From positions 1 to 18,755 of the forward strand of contig JACMJO010000387.1 in the NCBI GenBank assembly GCA_014380605.1: a DNA stretch of 18,755 bases, written 5' to 3'. Position numbers and translations under genes: made by a program. Shown here piece by piece: positions 1 to 5,793 of the stretch (position 1 is its first letter; each line of letters opens with the position of its first letter). The notes below the pieces were generated by a model, which made no database searches, was not told the origin of the DNA, and saw only the letters and a program-made list of their open reading frames with translations. The DNA comes from Fimbriimonadaceae bacterium. GTDB lineage: Bacteria > Armatimonadota > Fimbriimonadia > Fimbriimonadales > Fimbriimonadaceae.

Positions 1-31
1 AGTTCGTGGCGAGGCGTTTCTATCTAAGGTC

Positions 32-766
32 TCAGCCCGGAACATCTCGCAGGTCTTCGTACGCTGGTTCTTCCTGCACAATCGGCTTGGCTTTCTCCAG
101 GTTTGATCGGAGGCGACTGGTGTGCTCTTCCACCCTCTCCTCCAAAACATCTACCAGCGCTTTCGCGGATTTGTGTCCCTTCTTCACCAAGCCGGCAAAC
201 CCAAAAATTCCTAAGGTAGAGAGACCAAAGAAGATCAAAGCGCCAAGCAATGGCTGACCAGCCGCGCCGACATTTGCCCCGCCAATGATTCCCCCTAATA
301 ACGTTGGATGAAGCGAAAGGAAATAAGCCATGAACGGAATCGACTTCACCTTTACCCGGGTTCGACCTTGCCGAGACGTCATCTCGATGTAACACATCGC
401 GCTCTTATAAAAAGTCTGCATTGAGACTGTTCGGCCAACCTGCCGAACTCCCATCTGATTGTTGGCGGGCTTCAGGTCGCGGAAAATCTCGTCGAAGTCG
501 TCGGGATCGATTTCCCCCTCGATGACGCGCTCGTATTCCTCGCTAAGGTTCAGCCAGCCTTTCTTGGGTTCATTCTTTGAGATGTCGTCTAGGGCACGCG
601 TGACGAACTTGGGATCGATTCCCGCCTCGTTGGCGATTTTCTCGAGCTCTTCTCGAGTGATCCCAGGCGTGTATTCGCCATCGACTGCAGCCTCCTGCAT
701 CTTGGCTGCTTTCTGCAGGATTGCCGAGGTCTCCTGCTCACTGAACACGCGCTTGTTGGTGCTCAT
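32..766 (-). CDS. Hypothetical two-helix membrane protein with C-terminal coiled coil
   Basis: No specific function recognised. The 244-residue product has a charged, soluble N-terminal part. Residues about 35-62 (REELEKIANEAGIDPKFV and on) follow the helical pattern 'R-x-L-x-x-I-A-x-E-A-G-I-x-P-x-x-V-x-x-A-L', found at the N-terminus of many uncharacterised two-TM proteins. Two hydrophobic segments follow at about 142-168 and 172-192, rich in Gly/Ala with little between them, consistent with a TM hairpin. The tail (about 195-235) is heptad-like and charged, a likely coiled coil. The ATG at 764-766 lies 25 bases after the stop of the alkD-like gene on the same strand, so the two are probably co-transcribed. 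A GGAG directly abuts the ATG, too close for a normal ribosome binding site, and an AT-rich stretch (CATAAT) lies just upstream, so a leaderless start is possible. The gene itself is likely real; its role is unknown. Confidence 0.8.
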   Translation of the reverse strand: MSTNKRVFSEQETSAILQKAAKMQEAAVDGEYTPGITREELEKIANEAGIDPKFVTRALDDISKNEPKKGWLNLSEEYERVIEGEIDPDDFDEIFRDLKPANNQMGVRQVGRTVSMQTFYKSAMCYIEMTSRQGRTRVKVKSIPFMAYFLSLHPTLLGGIIGGANVGAAGQPLLGALIFFGLSTLGIFGFAGLVKKGHKSAKALVDVLEERVEEHTSRLRSNLEKAKPIVQEEPAYEDLRDVPG

Positions 767-791
767 CTCCGCGTATTATGCCTTGCTGCGG

Positions 792-1538
792 CTAAGAGTG
801 AGCCAGAGCCGCCTGCCTCAATTTCAAATAGTGTTCACGTTGCTCATTGTCGAGATGCTCGATCGCGTACCGCAAAACGGTGCGCGGCATCGTCGCGGCG
901 TGCTTATCCAAAAAGGCTAACAATCTAGGTCGATCTCGATCGCCCGCTGCCCGAAGCATCCAACCCGTTGCCTTGTGGATCAAGTCTTGGCCATCGCCGA
1001 CCAGAATCTCTGCGATTTCAAAGGTGTCTCCAACATCGCCTTGCCTGATGAAGTACCCGGTGCCGAGGATCGCTGTTCGACGCTCCCAAACGTTCTCTGA
1101 TTTAGCGAGTGAATAGAGGACGTCTCGGGGCTTGTCGAACAGATAGCGTCCCACGACATAAGGAGCCGCAAGGTCCACCAAATCCCAATTGTTAATCCGA
1201 TCATGACGCCTCATATAGAGGTCGTACAGTTCTTTGCGCCGACCCTCGCGAGTCTTATTGCGCCGACCTTGCTTATCCATGATGCTCATCCCGCCGGCCC
1301 GAACCTCATGGATCGGGCTCTCCATGAGCTTCTCAATCTCCTCGGGCGGCATGTCGATGAACTCCTTGGCAAGCGCAAACAGGTGCCCCATCCGAACGCC
1401 CATGAAAATGTCGCCCTCCCCATACTCGCCTTCACCCGTCTTGAAGTACCGTTGAAGCTTCTCAGCTTCTATGGGCGACTTAATGGCCTCCATCCGCTCG
1501 ACAAATCTCTCCGCAGTCCACAGGTCCATATTGGCCAT
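792..1538 (-). CDS. alkD: DNA alkylation repair protein, AlkD-like HEAT-repeat glycosylase
   Basis: AlkD-family proteins excise N3- and N7-alkylated purines, using a superhelical array of HEAT-like repeats that holds the DNA backbone without flipping the base into a pocket. The 248-residue product carries the family hallmarks: NNWDLVD at about 116-122 (W118 and D122 match the catalytic-region Trp and Asp of Bacillus cereus AlkD, W109/D113), WERRTAI at 151-157, DLIHKATGWMLR at 185-196 (W193 matches W187) and MPRTVLRYAIEH near the C-terminus. Length is normal for the family. The start is ATG at 1536-1538; a second ATG three codons in (1527-1529) is a possible alternative. A GAGAGG lies about 16 bases upstream, which is far, so the start is not strongly decided. 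The gene is divergent from an HTH_42 protein and followed by a membrane protein 25 bases downstream. Confidence 0.92.
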   Translation of the reverse strand: MANMDLWTAERFVERMEAIKSPIEAEKLQRYFKTGEGEYGEGDIFMGVRMGHLFALAKEFIDMPPEEIEKLMESPIHEVRAGGMSIMDKQGRRNKTREGRRKELYDLYMRRHDRINNWDLVDLAAPYVVGRYLFDKPRDVLYSLAKSENVWERRTAILGTGYFIRQGDVGDTFEIAEILVGDGQDLIHKATGWMLRAAGDRDRPRLLAFLDKHAATMPRTVLRYAIEHLDNEQREHYLKLRQAALAHS

Positions 1539-1584
1539 TTGAGTCGAAGGCTACCTCTCACAGATGTCAACCGTTCAACCAAGC

Positions 1585-1603
1585 CTCAAATCGATCGATT
1601 GAG
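1585..1603. promoter_or_regulatory. Imperfect palindrome in divergent spacer
   Basis: CTCAA(A)TCGA|TCGATTGAG is palindromic apart from one extra A in the left arm. It lies in the 93-base spacer between the alkD-like gene and the HTH_42 gene, where both promoters must lie. It could be an operator for a dimeric regulator. A TTGACA-like element reading toward alkD is at 1565-1570 (complement), but no good -10 is seen at normal spacing. Confidence 0.35.
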
Positions 1604-1615
1604 AACCATAAAACC

Positions 1616-1627
1616 GAGGAATTCCTC
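1616..1627. promoter_or_regulatory. Perfect 12-bp palindrome overlapping the ribosome binding site of the HTH_42 gene
   Basis: GAGGAATTCCTC reads the same on both strands. Its left half, GAGGA (1616-1620), is the only Shine-Dalgarno-like sequence before the ATG at 1632, with 11 bases of spacing. It may be a DNA operator, or simply a ribosome binding site that happens to be palindromic. Confidence 0.35.
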
Positions 1628-1631
1628 TAGA

Positions 1632-2840
1632 ATGTCCCCAATGGACATCCGCCGCCTTCAAGCTTGGTGGTCTCACAAACAGGGGCTTACCAATCCAAAC
1701 CCTTCCCTATCCTCGGCCCAGGTCTTGGAGATGGCGGGATGGGCAAGGTCGGTTGGCGGCGCCAGCCCATATCTAACTCTGTTCAGCCGGGCCGGGATAT
1801 CTCGTGAGCAAGCCGACTTGGACCTGGCCAATCAAGATATCCACGAGTTGCCATGTGCCCGAGGCTGTACGTATATCGTCCCCAAAACTGAATTTGCCCT
1901 CGCCCTTAAGGTTGGCCAAGGATTTAGCGACGAAGCGGCCATGAACACGGCCCGAAAGTTCCTTGGCGTGACCGATCAAGAGATCGAACGCCTCATGGAC
2001 AAAGTGGAAGACGCTTTGGCAGGGGGACCACTCGACGCTCGCGGTCTCAAAACAGCGGTGGGCGATGCCTCAAGAAGCCTGGGCGACGAAGGCAAGAAGC
2101 GGGGCCAAACTACCACCCTGCCTTTGGCTCTTGGATTCCTCCAAAGTCAAGGCCGTATCCATCGCATCCCGGTCAACGGTCGGATCGATCAACAGCGCTA
2201 TTTGTACGCCCGGTGGTCGCCTTCCCCGTTGGAAGAATTCACTCTTAGCCGGGATGAGGCATTCGTCGAGCTTGCCAAGCGCTTCTACCGTTGGTCCGGC
2301 CCTGCAACTCCGGCCCATTTTCAATGGTTCACGGGCTTGGGGGTCAAGGCAATCAAAGACGCCTTGGCGTCGCTGGACTTGCGAGAATTGGAGGATAGAC
2401 TTTTGATTCGAGCCGAAGATTTCGAAGAGTTCAAGGAATTTAAGATGCCTCCTGAACCCATTTACTCTCTGGTGGCTAGCATCGACTCTCATCTAATGCA
2501 ACGCCGAGACCTTCCTAACCTTCTTCTGCCTGAAGACCGAGACAGGAAAATGGTCGGCGAGCGAGGCATCACCGAAATGGCAGGTATTCAGGATCTCACT
2601 AATCACGCAATTCTGGACCGAGGGCGGGTCGTCGGTCTGTGGGAATATGACACGGACTCACAGACCGTCGCTTGGTACAGTTTCGTACCGCCCAACCAAG
2701 CGATGCGCGAGGCCATTATCCAAACGGAAGCGTTCGTTCGAGACCAGCTTGCCGACGCTCGTTCGTTCAGCCTTGACAGTCCAGAGAGTCGAAAGCCCAA
2801 GATCGCCACCTTACGAAGACTCGCTGAAGGCAAGAGATAA
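1632..2840 (+). CDS. Winged-helix DNA-binding domain protein (HTH_42; AlkZ/YcaQ superfamily)
   Basis: HTH_42 proteins are built from tandem winged-helix domains; the superfamily includes the DNA glycosylases AlkZ and YcaQ (AlkX), which unhook interstrand crosslinks. The 402-residue product shows the family signature ILDRGRVVGLWEYD (about 327-340), the wing segment GPATPAHFQWFTGLG (223-237) and RIPVNGRIDQQRYLYARW (178-195). The frame is open from 1203, but that 5' part only mirrors the antisense alkD gene. The ATG at 1632 (MSPMDIRRLQAWW) is chosen because it lies just outside alkD and has GAGGA upstream; a second ATG is at 1641. The glutamine-containing catalytic motif (QxQ) of AlkZ is not evident at the corresponding N-terminal place, where the sequence reads SVGGASPYLTLFSRAG. 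Glycosylase activity is therefore uncertain, although the divergent alkD neighbour supports a DNA-repair role. Confidence 0.85.
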   Translation: MSPMDIRRLQAWWSHKQGLTNPNPSLSSAQVLEMAGWARSVGGASPYLTLFSRAGISREQADLDLANQDIHELPCARGCTYIVPKTEFALALKVGQGFSDEAAMNTARKFLGVTDQEIERLMDKVEDALAGGPLDARGLKTAVGDASRSLGDEGKKRGQTTTLPLALGFLQSQGRIHRIPVNGRIDQQRYLYARWSPSPLEEFTLSRDEAFVELAKRFYRWSGPATPAHFQWFTGLGVKAIKDALASLDLRELEDRLLIRAEDFEEFKEFKMPPEPIYSLVASIDSHLMQRRDLPNLLLPEDRDRKMVGERGITEMAGIQDLTNHAILDRGRVVGLWEYDTDSQTVAWYSFVPPNQAMREAIIQTEAFVRDQLADARSFSLDSPESRKPKIATLRRLAEGKR

Positions 2841-2843
2841 CGC

Positions 2844-2850
2844 AGGTAGG
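2844..2850 (+). promoter_or_regulatory. Ribosome binding site of the 2859 gene
   Basis: AGGTAGG lies 8 bases before the ATG at 2859, fixing the start of the exported protein just downstream of the HTH_42 stop. Confidence 0.55.
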
Positions 2851-2858
2851 ATGCGGAC

Positions 2859-3782
2859 ATGGTGCCAATTCTCTTGGCGGCCCTCATGTCGCCATCGATC
2901 CAGGTTGAGTCCATCCTCTCCCGCCCCATCGACGCTGTTCACAAACGCTACAACGCGATGGATGATAAGGGGGTTATGCTGGATTGCCTCAAGGTTGAGC
3001 AAACCGGGCCCAGCAAGTACATCGGAGTCCATCACGCACTGATCGACGGTGTTTTCCAGCTACGTCTGATCGAATCTTCAAACCTGCTCGATTGGAAGCA
3101 TGTACGCAAGCTTGACGGCCATGCCCATCAAGGAACCCTGCGCAAGTTCGGCGATCAGTGGCTCCTTGCGTGGGAGAAAGATGGGCCCAAGGGCAACTGG
3201 ATTCACCTAGCCTTGTTCTCCAATTTGGCCGACCTGCTGACGGGTAAAGTCGACCGACAAATCGGCCTACCGCGAAGCTTGTCCAAGTTTGCAGAGGGTA
3301 CGCCGAGCATTTTCAATTGGAATGATCCTCGTCATCCTGAGCGCTCGGTGATGACGATCCGCTTCCATTACTGGCGAGATGGCGATGTGGACCGTCAAGC
3401 TGAAGGATCTCTGGGCAACTTCAAGACTTGGCGCGCAGAAGTCCGTCTTGGGGCGGTTGCCAGCCTCGACAGCCTTTACCGCGGAAACATCGGCGATCGG
3501 GATTACTTCACTGCCGGCCAGAGCTACGAAATTCTCGAGGCCCAAATGCAGAAGAACGACTGGTCCTCCTGGCGAATCCTGCTTCGGGAAGGAAGCAAGC
3601 CGTTCAATGAGCTAAAGATCGTAACTGAAAAGGGTTCGCGTTCGTTCGCGAATCCGGCAGTCACCGTCTTGAACCTACCAGATGGGAAACCGGGGATCTT
3701 CGCCAGCTACTTCCTGCCTTCCCAAGGCAATCATAAGGATGAGGCTGGACAACTTATCTACTTTCGAGAACTATCGAAGTAG
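2859..3782 (+). CDS. Hypothetical exported protein, possibly beta-propeller-like
   Basis: Function not recognised. The 307-residue product begins with a short hydrophobic stretch (MVPILLAALMSPS) that may be a weak signal peptide; it lacks the usual positive N-region. The rest is soluble and Trp/Tyr rich, with repeated strand-turn units such as FGDQWLLAWEKDG, WIHLALFSNL, TPSIFNWND and KPGIFASYF. This resembles the blade pattern of five-bladed propellers used by GH43/GH62-type glycosidases, but I cannot identify catalytic acids, so this is a fold impression only. It starts 18 bases after the HTH_42 stop on the same strand with a good AGGTAGG ribosome binding site, so it may share that transcript. 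Its 3' end overlaps the convergent HEAT-repeat gene by 12 bases. Confidence 0.75.
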   Translation: MVPILLAALMSPSIQVESILSRPIDAVHKRYNAMDDKGVMLDCLKVEQTGPSKYIGVHHALIDGVFQLRLIESSNLLDWKHVRKLDGHAHQGTLRKFGDQWLLAWEKDGPKGNWIHLALFSNLADLLTGKVDRQIGLPRSLSKFAEGTPSIFNWNDPRHPERSVMTIRFHYWRDGDVDRQAEGSLGNFKTWRAEVRLGAVASLDSLYRGNIGDRDYFTAGQSYEILEAQMQKNDWSSWRILLREGSKPFNELKIVTEKGSRSFANPAVTVLNLPDGKPGIFASYFLPSQGNHKDEAGQLIYFRELSK

Positions 3783-5039
3783 CCGTTGTTCGATTCGCCT
3801 TATCGCCGTTGCCGCTGCATTTCGGTGCATTTGGTTGCCCTTAAGCAACAATGCAGTCAGCAGCTTGAGGCTCGACTGATCGCCTACTTCTCCCAAGGCC
3901 TCGATGGCAGTGCGTCGAACGAACGGATCAGGCTCTTTGTTGGCCAACTTTTCCAATCGCTGCTTGGACTTCCTATCTGAAACCGCCCCGATCATTTTAA
4001 GGGCAGCCATCCGCTCAAGGAATCCAAATGAATCTTCAAACGCCATCCTACGTATCTCTGGCAGATCTCGCATGTAACCTTTCCAAGTAGGATCGGCCTT
4101 CGCTATTGGTGCCCAAATGTCAAGGCGATCGTCTAGGGGCAACTGGGCCGCAACTGCCAGAGCCCTTGCAAAGGAACGCTTGTCACCTGCGCCTGCAAGT
4201 ACGATCGCCGCATACCTTGAAACTCCAACGGGCTTATCCAAATGCTTTCTAACCCACGCCTTCCCATCCATCCTCTTCCAGTCGATGGCGTACCGAAACA
4301 CCTGCCGAGGATAGACCTGCTTTCCTTCCAGCGATTTCTCGATGGCTTCAATGGATATTGGGTCTCCGATCTTCGCCAAGGAATCAGTTGCCGGCCGGCC
4401 CAAGTATCTGGCCTCTTCGGCCGCAATTCTCATTAGGGGAAGCACGCTCGCTTCGTTCTTTAGGTCTCCAAGGAAGATGATGGGCCAGTACCGGTCTCGT
4501 GGGTTCCCCGGAGTTTGGGCAAGCTGCAAGAGGGTCTGCTCATGCGCGGACTTGTCCATGCTCAGTTCGTCATAGGCACTAAAGAAAACGTCTTCTTCGG
4601 TTGTCTCTGATCTCATCGCCTTTAGCAGGTCCAGAGTTTTTCGTGGAGGCCCCTTCGTGAACTCAACCTTTCCGTCAATCGGCAACTCGCCAAACGAAGT
4701 GAGCACGAGCGAGGTCGGAGTTCTTCGAAAGGTCGCTTTCACGTTAAAGATGAAGCTCGCCGGATGCACCGAACCACTGGTATCCGGATGGAACGTGATG
4801 ACATTGCCCGTTACTCGATACTTACCATTACTCATGAACGCGTAATTGGAGTAAGTCCCATCTCTTCGAAGCCTTACCTCTCGATCCTGCCACATCGCCT
4901 CGAAGGCCGCGTTCTTGGAACCCGTGACCTTTCCTAAATATCGACCGGTGATCTCAGACCCTTGAGCTGCGGCAACTAGGCCAATCCAGAGAAACAATCC
5001 ACCAAGCCTCATAACATTCGCGTACGTCGTTGACAGCAT
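3771..5039 (-). CDS. Exported HEAT-repeat protein
   Basis: A 422-residue protein probably acting outside the cytoplasm. It has a hydrophobic segment (RLGGLFLWIGLVAAAQG, about residues 11-27) consistent with a signal peptide. A beta-rich domain follows to about residue 125 (GRYLGKVTGSK, GTYSNYAFMSNGKYRVTGN), then helical HEAT-like repeats to the end. The clearest repeat is DPFVRRTAIEALGEVGD near the C-terminus. HEAT arrays of this kind usually serve as protein-binding scaffolds. The frame is open up to 5063, but the ATG at 5037-5039 is preferred: it lies 10 bases after the upstream gene's stop and is preceded by AGGTAGG with workable spacing. An ATG at 5010-5012 would give a shorter signal peptide (MRLGGLFLW) and cannot be excluded. 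It is the last gene of the M1 peptidase-SelW operon. Confidence 0.8.
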   Translation of the reverse strand: MLSTTYANVMRLGGLFLWIGLVAAAQGSEITGRYLGKVTGSKNAAFEAMWQDREVRLRRDGTYSNYAFMSNGKYRVTGNVITFHPDTSGSVHPASFIFNVKATFRRTPTSLVLTSFGELPIDGKVEFTKGPPRKTLDLLKAMRSETTEEDVFFSAYDELSMDKSAHEQTLLQLAQTPGNPRDRYWPIIFLGDLKNEASVLPLMRIAAEEARYLGRPATDSLAKIGDPISIEAIEKSLEGKQVYPRQVFRYAIDWKRMDGKAWVRKHLDKPVGVSRYAAIVLAGAGDKRSFARALAVAAQLPLDDRLDIWAPIAKADPTWKGYMRDLPEIRRMAFEDSFGFLERMAALKMIGAVSDRKSKQRLEKLANKEPDPFVRRTAIEALGEVGDQSSLKLLTALLLKGNQMHRNAAATAIRRIEQRLLR

Positions 5040-5049
5040 TTGTTTGCGC

Positions 5050-5463
5050 CTACCTGCGCCCACCGACTGCTAACGGAGCCTCTTCTTCCACTTCTGCCTG
5101 AATCTCAAGCTTCATATCCTCCCCGCCCGGCCACATCTCGAACGGGCCGCCGTCCATGTCTGGATACCGCCTTGGAAACCAAAGCCCGGAAACGAAAAGC
5201 CCATCCCACTTCCCCACGTACTCATAAGGAATCCCTACTCCACTTTGGGTTGGCTCTGTAGTCAACGTGTAGGTGCGAGTGATCAGGACCTCTTGCTTAC
5301 GATCGATGTAAGCCCCAACAAGCTCAAACTCCCCATCTTTGTCGGTGCCCGAGCCGAAGATTCTCCCTTTGTTGATCGTGAGTTGGATCGACTCGGTGAT
5401 CCTCAATCCATATTGAATAGACCACCCAGCCCAGGCTCCCGAAAGTTCGTTAAAGTCGCGCAT
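5050..5463 (-). CDS. Small beta-rich hypothetical protein
   Basis: A 137-residue protein with no signal peptide. Its pattern suggests a small beta-barrel or lipocalin-like fold: LSGAWAGW at the N-terminus, GRIFGSGTDKDGEFELVGAY (about 34-53), then YEYVGKWDGLFVSGLW (about 80-95) and GGPFEMWP. The 'G-S-G-x-D-x-x-G-x-F-x-x-x-G' and 'Y-x-G-x-W-D-G-x-x-x-S-G-x-W' motifs recur in uncharacterised bacterial proteins, and I know no assigned function. The ATG at 5461-5463 is immediately upstream of LSGAW. The gene lies 66 bases downstream of the SelW-like gene and 10 bases upstream of the HEAT-repeat gene on the same strand. Confidence 0.75.
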   Translation of the reverse strand: MRDFNELSGAWAGWSIQYGLRITESIQLTINKGRIFGSGTDKDGEFELVGAYIDRKQEVLITRTYTLTTEPTQSGVGIPYEYVGKWDGLFVSGLWFPRRYPDMDGGPFEMWPGGEDMKLEIQAEVEEEAPLAVGGRR

Positions 5464-5485
5464 TATCTCATTACAAAACTGATTC

Positions 5486-5509
5486 CCTTAGTGTCTTAGT
5501 GCCTTGGTG
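5486..5509. repeat. Degenerate 8-bp tandem repeat (three units)
   Basis: On the plus strand the units are CCTTAGTG, TCTTAGTG and CCTTGGTG; on the minus strand CACCAAGG, CACTAAGA, CACTAAGG. They fill the 66-base spacer between the SelW-like gene and the next operon gene. This CAC-N-AAG-R pattern resembles short dispersed repeats that I recall from many environmental bacterial genomes; its role is unknown. Confidence 0.6.
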
Positions 5510-5529
5510 GTTCAAATCCGCCCATCGAT

Positions 5530-5784
5530 CTATCGCACTATCCGACTAATTGTCTCCAGAACCTCTTCGTGCTCCGCATGCCGACCCGTCTGGAACTTGG
5601 AATACACCAACTGGCCATCGACTTCCACATCAAACACGCCGCCTCCAGACGGAACTAGCTCGATCCCCGAGATGGGATGAGGTTGCTTCACGGCCGGTTT
5701 GAAACGCTTCACAATCGCCTCCGCCAAACTGGCGGCACGCGGTGTGTAATCTCAATCAAGGCAAAAGGTGATTCGGATGTGCAT
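5530..5784 (-). CDS. SelW/Rdx-family selenoprotein with in-frame TGA (Sec) in a CxxU motif
   Basis: Rdx proteins (SelW/SelT/SelH fold) are small thioredoxin-like thiol or selenol redox proteins with CxxC or CxxU near the N-terminus. Without recoding, only a 65-codon frame with a TTG start (5725-5727) is visible, lacking the redox motif. Reading through the TGA at 5752-5754 extends the frame to an ATG at 5782-5784 and gives 84 residues: MHIRITF-C8-L-D-U11-DYTPRAASLAEAI, then ELVPSGGGVFDVEVDGQLVYSK, the typical Rdx core. The TGA aligns with the second redox position, and the residues between it and the TTG (DYTPRAAS) also match the family, so this is not a chance upstream extension. The ATG lies 9 bases after the M1 peptidase TAA, implying co-transcription; no clear Shine-Dalgarno is seen. 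A SECIS-like hairpin follows the TGA. The alternative is a truncated or decayed gene if the genome lacks Sec machinery. Confidence 0.85.
5716..5741 (-). promoter_or_regulatory. Candidate bacterial SECIS element
   Basis: On the minus strand, 21 bases after the TGA, CCGCC (5735-5731) pairs perfectly with GGCGG (5725-5721) around the five-base loop AGTTT. A lower CGC:GCG stem (5741-5739 with 5718-5716) lies below a small internal loop, and CACA:TGTG (5746-5743 with 5713-5710) can extend it. A G in the first two loop positions and the UGA-to-loop distance agree with described bacterial SECIS elements, which bind SelB. Confidence 0.6.
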
Positions 5785-5793
5785 AGTTGGAGT

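Noticed and set aside
1203..1631. Long upstream extension of the HTH_42 frame (143 codons).
   Set aside because: It lies opposite the well-supported alkD gene, has no family resemblance, and a better ATG with GAGGA upstream is at 1632.
5530..5727. A 65-codon Rdx-like gene starting at TTG.
   Set aside because: It would lack the N-terminal strand and the redox motif of the family; family-like sequence continues upstream of the TTG to the TGA and beyond.
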